Origin: Callipepla californica brunnescens
Lineage: Eukaryota; Chordata; Aves; Galliformes; Odontophoridae
Length of the DNA stretch: 64,000 nt
Assembly (NCBI GenBank): GCA_023055505.1
Contig: JALIRH010000002.1
Span: forward strand, 25,612,437 to 25,676,436
Direction: 5' to 3'
Positions 62,690 through 64,000 of this stretch are shown piece after piece. How positions within the stretch are numbered: the first letter of the stretch is position 1; the number at the start of each line of letters is the position of its first letter. A program made the translations under genes and the position numbers. The notes under the pieces were generated by a model. That model ran no database searches and was not told where the DNA came from. It saw nothing but the letters and a program-made list of their open reading frames with translations.

Positions 62690-62940
62690 TACACAAAAAA
62701 ATTAGGAAAGGCTCACCTGTCACCAAAGGTCAAGGCTTACCAGGAACTCTGCACAGGAGGGATCTCCAACAAGAGACCCTCCCACAGCGGTGGTCAGCCC
62801 TTAAATAAGGTCTGGGGGAGGTGGAGCCAGACCCCTCCCCTTCTGGTCACACTGATGAATTGCCTTCACTTTGTGGCTGACTCAGTTCTAGCCTTAGGTG
62901 ATCAATCAGTGATTCAGGTCATGATTCAGCAGTTCCCACA
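62690..62940 (-). promoter_or_regulatory. promoter-like or LTR-like module, minus strand
   Basis: A GC-rich island in AT-rich DNA. Read on the minus strand: GC-box-like CTCCACCTCCCCC, then a TATA-type CCTTATTTAAGG at about 62799-62810, then GTGGGAGGGTCTCTTG. About 85 bases past the TATA is a consensus splice donor GGTGACAG/GTGAGC (exon end 62717). That is the layout of a polymerase II promoter with a short non-coding first exon, or of a retroviral LTR U3/R with leader donor. I cannot tell which; no TG/CA termini or duplicate copy were found in this window. Confidence 0.35.
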
Positions 62941-64000
62941 CACTCTGGATTTTGATAGCTTTGATTATTTGCACCTCTGTGAATTTTAGAAGTATTTATA
63001 GGGATGTAAGGAATGCATCTAAACTTCTTTTGAACCTGTCACCACATGCTCTTACACTGATTAACATTCATTGGAATACGGTGGAGGCTATGTTGGAACT
63101 GTTATGTCCTGTCACTTACAGTTGTAATAGAAAAGGCTCTCTGGGAAATATTTTGCAGTCTTTTTATTGAAAAGAGACAAGATCCAGAGAAGAAATTCAA
63201 GTGTTTCCAATTAAGGTACAAGAATTCTTAAATATTAGATTCTGTTATACACTTTCTTGGAGAATCAGCACTGTTGAAGTACAGTAGGTTTGTAAAACAA
63301 TAACACCCAGGTCAGCAGGGGATGGACATTAGGCAGATTATTTTACTTGAAAGTGAGTTTGCAGAGAGGTGAGACCAGCTTGCTACTGTCATGTATAAGC
63401 ACATACATGGGCATTTAATCTTTTTTGAGAGGGTTGGATTTAAGCTATCTAAATTCCAATTAAATTCAAGTCTATGACCTCAGCATGCCTCTGCAGACCT
63501 GGGTCTAAACATAGGTTCACTTCAAGGAAAAGATGCTGGTGCTCAGCCATGGTAGTTCACGCAGACCTGGTGCAGTCCACTGGAAGGAGTGATCAGCTTA
63601 GTGTACGTTTGCACACACAGCAAATGTAATTTCCACACAGAGTCTGTGTTTGTAATGAGGCTGAATGCCCACTGACTGCTGACAGCTTTGCCTAAAAAGT
63701 GCTCAAGGACTGACAGATTAGAAAGCATTATGATTAGTTCTAATTATTTTATAAGTTACCAGTTGGGTTTCAGAGGATACAAATTTACACATAGTTCTGA
63801 AGAAAAAATATAATATCCATAACATAATTACCATAATCAGAGAAAAGCTCAAGTCTCAAAGCAACACATTTATTGACCAGTTCCTCCACTGGCATGAATC
63901 ATAATGGCTCCATTTATTTCAGTAGAGCTCTGTCAGTTTGCATCAGTGTAGGACTTGGTCCTATCAATCTCCTTTCTAGTGTTCTTGTCATTCCTTAAAG
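62941..64000. other. AT-rich unique sequence at window end
   Basis: Open frames at 62952-63170 (+) and 63543-63728 (-) have no splice framing. No repeat is recognised. Confidence 0.55.

Noticed and set aside
1..64000. CRISPR arrays, operons, phage or bacterial defence systems, tRNA/rRNA/snRNA genes
   Set aside because: No regularly spaced repeats, ribosome binding sites or compact gene runs, and no tRNA B-box or snRNA core motif was noticed on either strand. The repeat content is avian.

Overview
This is eukaryotic, non-coding-dominated DNA from a bird, most likely a galliform such as chicken. The evidence is the repeat content. There are about a dozen CR1 LINE copies in both orientations, with 3' ends in the ATTCTATGATTCT style. 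There are two deleted mariner elements of the Galluhop/Mariner1_GG type and one solo LTR of an endogenous retrovirus with a second partial copy. No primate- or rodent-type SINEs were seen. The base composition is AT-rich. There are no operons, ribosome binding sites, CRISPR arrays, tRNA or rRNA genes, and no long open gene. The longest open frames lie in CR1 or LTR sequence, or are chance frames.

Layout. 1-8 kb: a CR1 3' end, two mariner deletion derivatives in opposite orientation, and simple A-rich repeats. 8-14 kb: four CR1 copies on both strands, a G-run/poly-A junction, and two exon-like segments (8054-8140 +, 13812-13900 -). 20.4-22.7 kb: a rearranged CR1 block that carries the rarely retained endonuclease and 5' reverse-transcriptase regions. 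23-46 kb: mostly unique AT-rich sequence with short CR1 ends, one 156-nt exon-like segment (25847-26002 -) and perfect hairpins. 46.3-46.9 kb: solo LTR. 49.7-52.6 kb: segments resembling conserved regulatory DNA. 53-57.8 kb: partial LTR, the best coding-exon candidate in the window (54329-54535 -), and a CR1 nested in another CR1. 62.7-62.95 kb: a GC-rich, TATA-containing module on the minus strand that looks like an LTR or promoter.

Genes. No gene can be named. Exon calls rest only on splice-site consensus, open frame, base composition and phase. They are hypotheses of differing strength, and several of the weaker ones are probably chance. The picture fits intergenic or long-intron DNA with a few exons. 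No new biological system is evident. The items most worth a second look are the minus-strand exon near 54.4 kb, the 62.8 kb promoter-like module, the 20-22 kb CR1 mosaic and the hairpin-bearing element at 50.1 kb.
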